Of a stretch of DNA of 64,000 bases, positions 61,879-64,000 are shown piece by piece. Both the position numbers and the translations under genes were made by a program. Position 1 is the stretch's first letter. Each line of letters starts with the position of its first letter. This stretch comes from Fomes fomentarius. Taxonomy: Eukaryota > Basidiomycota > Agaricomycetes > Polyporales > Polyporaceae. The stretch covers positions 3,844,001-3,908,000 of the forward strand of contig JABYQN010000001.1 of NCBI GenBank assembly GCA_022606135.1, written 5' to 3'. Under the pieces are notes generated by a model that was not told the origin of the DNA, searched no databases, and was given only the letters and a program-made list of their open reading frames with translations.

Positions 61879-63288
61879 ATGGCTGCGCAGAGTTTTGCGG
61901 TTGGGGAACGGGTGCTGTGCTACCATGGCGCGCTGATCTATGAGGCAAAGGTGCTCAAGGCGGAGGTGTGGGATGAGAAGAACACGCAGTCGGGTGTGAC
62001 TGGTGCGCATTTTTATGTGCATTACAAGGGGTGGAAGCAGACGTGAGTTGATTTGGTTTCGCGATCTTGTTGGTATCGGTGTGCATTCGCTGACTGACGG
62101 GTCTCTGCCATTACGCTCTGACACGGCCGGAAACAAACCATCGAATGGATATGCTGTGGATGCGATACGCAATCCCGGACACAAACACGAACCCGATGAT
62201 GCGAACTCACAGCTGGGACGAGTGGGCGCACGTAACCCGGCTGCTCAAGTTCAACGAGACGAACATCGCGCTACAGAAGGCTCTCCAAAGCCAGTATCAG
62301 GTCGCGCAAGCTGCGAGCGCGTCGAGCTCCAAGGCCGCGAAGGCGAACGCTGCAAAGGACGCGAGCGCCGCTGACAGGGGCCTTGGCAGGAAGGACGGCG
62401 CACGGGGCACGAAACGCGGACGGGAGGAGGTGAGTCGGCCCGTGTGTATTGAAGGAATGATCGTAATAATAAGAGTGCGCGCGTTGCGTTGCAGGGCGAG
62501 GGGACGAGGAAGCCGGAGATGAAGCTGAATGCGCCGGAGCCCTTGAAGGTGCTGCTTGTAGACGATTGGGAGGCGGTGACGAAGAACAACCAGGTGCGTG
62601 TATGCGTTGCGGGTTCTGGAGTGCACGTTCGTTCATTTTCGTCACGCTCAGCTGGTTGGTCTGCCGCGAAAGCCAAACGTGGTTGAGCTTCTGGAGGAGT
62701 TCAAGCAATACGTCCTCTCTCAAGCGTCTTCGACACAGTAAGTATTTCATGCCTACTTAAGAACACCGATTCATAATATCCGGATCAGGCTGAAGGATCC
62801 GCAAGTACTCCTTCCAACGATCGTCGCTGGACTGCAGACATACTTTGATCGCGCACTTGGTGCGAATCTGCTATACCGCTTTGAGCGGCCGCAGTACGCA
62901 GAGGTCAGGAAAAGGTATGTGAACGGCCCGACGGTGCAGGTCGGCCAGGAGAAGGAGATGAGCGCGATCTACGGCGCAGAGCATTTCTTGCGCATGCTGG
63001 GTACGTTTTCGTGTCCGTGTCACGACAGCCGACTAACGCTTGGGTTGGTGCCGACAGTGAGTCTGCCGCAGATGGTCGCCAGCTCGTCCATGGACAGCGA
63101 GAGCGTGGGCCTGTTGAGGGACTATGCGAATGAGCTTCTCCAGTGAGTGCAACCGGTCGGGGATCCTCGTGTCGATTTCGAAGCTGGTGAAAAGATGCTG
63201 ACCGGTCCCCGTTCGCAGATGGATGGTCAAGGAGCGGCATAGAATATTCGTGCCAGAGTACAAGGGGGCGAGCATTGTATCCCAGTGA
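61879..63288 (+). CDS. EAF3: chromodomain protein EAF3/MRG15
   Basis: EAF3/MRG15 binds methylated H3K36 and is a subunit of the NuA4 acetyltransferase and Rpd3S deacetylase complexes. The chromodomain reads FAVGERVLCYHGALIYEAKV, HFYVHYKGWKQT and WDEWAHVTRLLKFNE. A Lys/Ala-rich linker follows (SSSKAAKANAAKDASAADRG). The MRG domain has LVDDWEAVTKNNQLVGLPRK, VVELLEEFKQYV, TIVAGLQTYFDRALGANLLY, RPQYAEVRKRYV, GAEHFLRMLVSLPQMVASSS and WMVKERHRIFVPEYKG; stop at 63286-63288. About eight exons. Start at 61879 fits homologs; a longer form starting at 61385 is possible. Confidence 0.9.
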
Positions 63289-64000
63289 AACCCCCGAATG
63301 CTCTGACATGCCGCGGTATGCCACAGTATGGAAAATGTCAAAACAGTGTGCTCTCTTCTGCCAGTGAGCGTGTTAGCACGGCCGAAAATGGCAAAAGTCT
63401 CAGCTACTGCAAATCTATATCTACACGCCCAAATGAGTTCTATAAGTTGTCTATAGCTGAGATGGGAGGCATTGTGGAGGTATCTGGGTTGTAAGCCCTA
63501 GTTATCCGTCGACCCGAGCAATCGGGGGGTAAATAAATATATATTCACCCAATATCTGACACCATAAGTGTGGAGTATAGATGCAGGCGCTTGATTTCCC
63601 AAAGAAAGCAAGCTTGAACACAGGGTATGATGACAAAATGCACTGCACCATGGAGATTGAAATGCTGGCACTAGCATTTGAGTGCCACTGCTGAAGCAAC
63701 TCATGCCACTGCACCATACCAGCTTATGGTGAGCTCAAAGTGCATAGAATATATATCTGTCTCTGCTGGACTTGCACAAAAATTCTCTGTTCCCCCCAGA
63801 ACAAGTGCAATAGAGAAGGATGTATTAGTTAGTTTTAGCTATAAATTGGTACAGAGACACATGTATACTACAAGAATCTAACTTCCAACAACAAAGTACT
63901 AGAAGGTGCAGCAGGAAGGGTGCACCCACTGGAGTCACCACTTGAGATTTCTGGTGTCATCAGGCACCCATATCATAACTGTATGATACATGAGAATATA
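63289..64000. other. 3' flank of EAF3 passing into AT-rich, transposon-like DNA
   Basis: From about 63.5 kb the sequence becomes AT-rich like the first 5.9 kb, with no intact coding sequence. Likely the edge of another repeat island. Confidence 0.4.

Overview
The window looks like nuclear DNA of a basidiomycete fungus, most likely a wood-decay-type agaricomycete (Polyporales or a close relative; inferred, not proven). Evidence: genes broken by many short GT-AG introns (about 50-90 nt), typical fungal housekeeping proteins, a Rua1-type transcription regulator, a basidiomycete-style P450, a GH16 enzyme and Cys-rich secreted proteins. Most coding sequences had to be assembled across introns by splice signals and reading phase; coordinates are ATG-to-stop spans.

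Layout. 1-5.9 kb is AT-rich and transposon-like: a possible 3' LTR, a decayed ORF, hAT-like palindromes, and one intact minus-strand gene for a P-loop NTPase plus PD-(D/E)xK nuclease-like protein of the Crinkler/CR-effector type. At about 6 kb the base composition changes to ordinary gene DNA. 6.1-9.8 kb holds a small orphan gene, a relic on the minus strand and an aldehyde dehydrogenase pseudogene. 10.0-13.5 kb: a short-chain dehydrogenase and urate oxidase. 14.5-16.1 kb: a frameshifted orphan. 16.9-18 kb: proteasome beta-2. 19.3-31.9 kb, all minus strand: a PTC7-type PP2C phosphatase, PEX1, a secreted GH16 glucanase-like enzyme and the DBP9 helicase. 33.4-43.3 kb: a conserved unknown, a Rua1-like regulator, a p24 cargo receptor and a bifunctional lysine-ketoglutarate reductase/saccharopine dehydrogenase. 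44.6-50.4 kb: a P450, Mago nashi, SUS1/ENY2 and mitoribosomal uS8m. 51.0-56.5 kb: two paralogous Cys-rich secreted proteins. 58.5-63.3 kb: a divergent casein kinase 1 and the chromodomain protein EAF3/MRG15. The last ~0.5 kb becomes AT-rich again.

Functional links. Urate oxidase and PEX1 share the peroxisome; Mago and SUS1 share mRNA export and splicing; EAF3 and SUS1 both belong to chromatin complexes. These are unclustered housekeeping neighbours; I see no biosynthetic cluster. The points most worth checking are the 6-nt microexon in Mago, the secreted paralog pair in which one copy carries a Thr-rich insert, the divergent CK1 with an in-frame readable 324-nt intron and a one-base frameshift, the triple ACGCGT array in front of the proteasome gene, and the NTPase-nuclease gene in the transposon-rich island. 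I did not find a clearly new multi-gene system.
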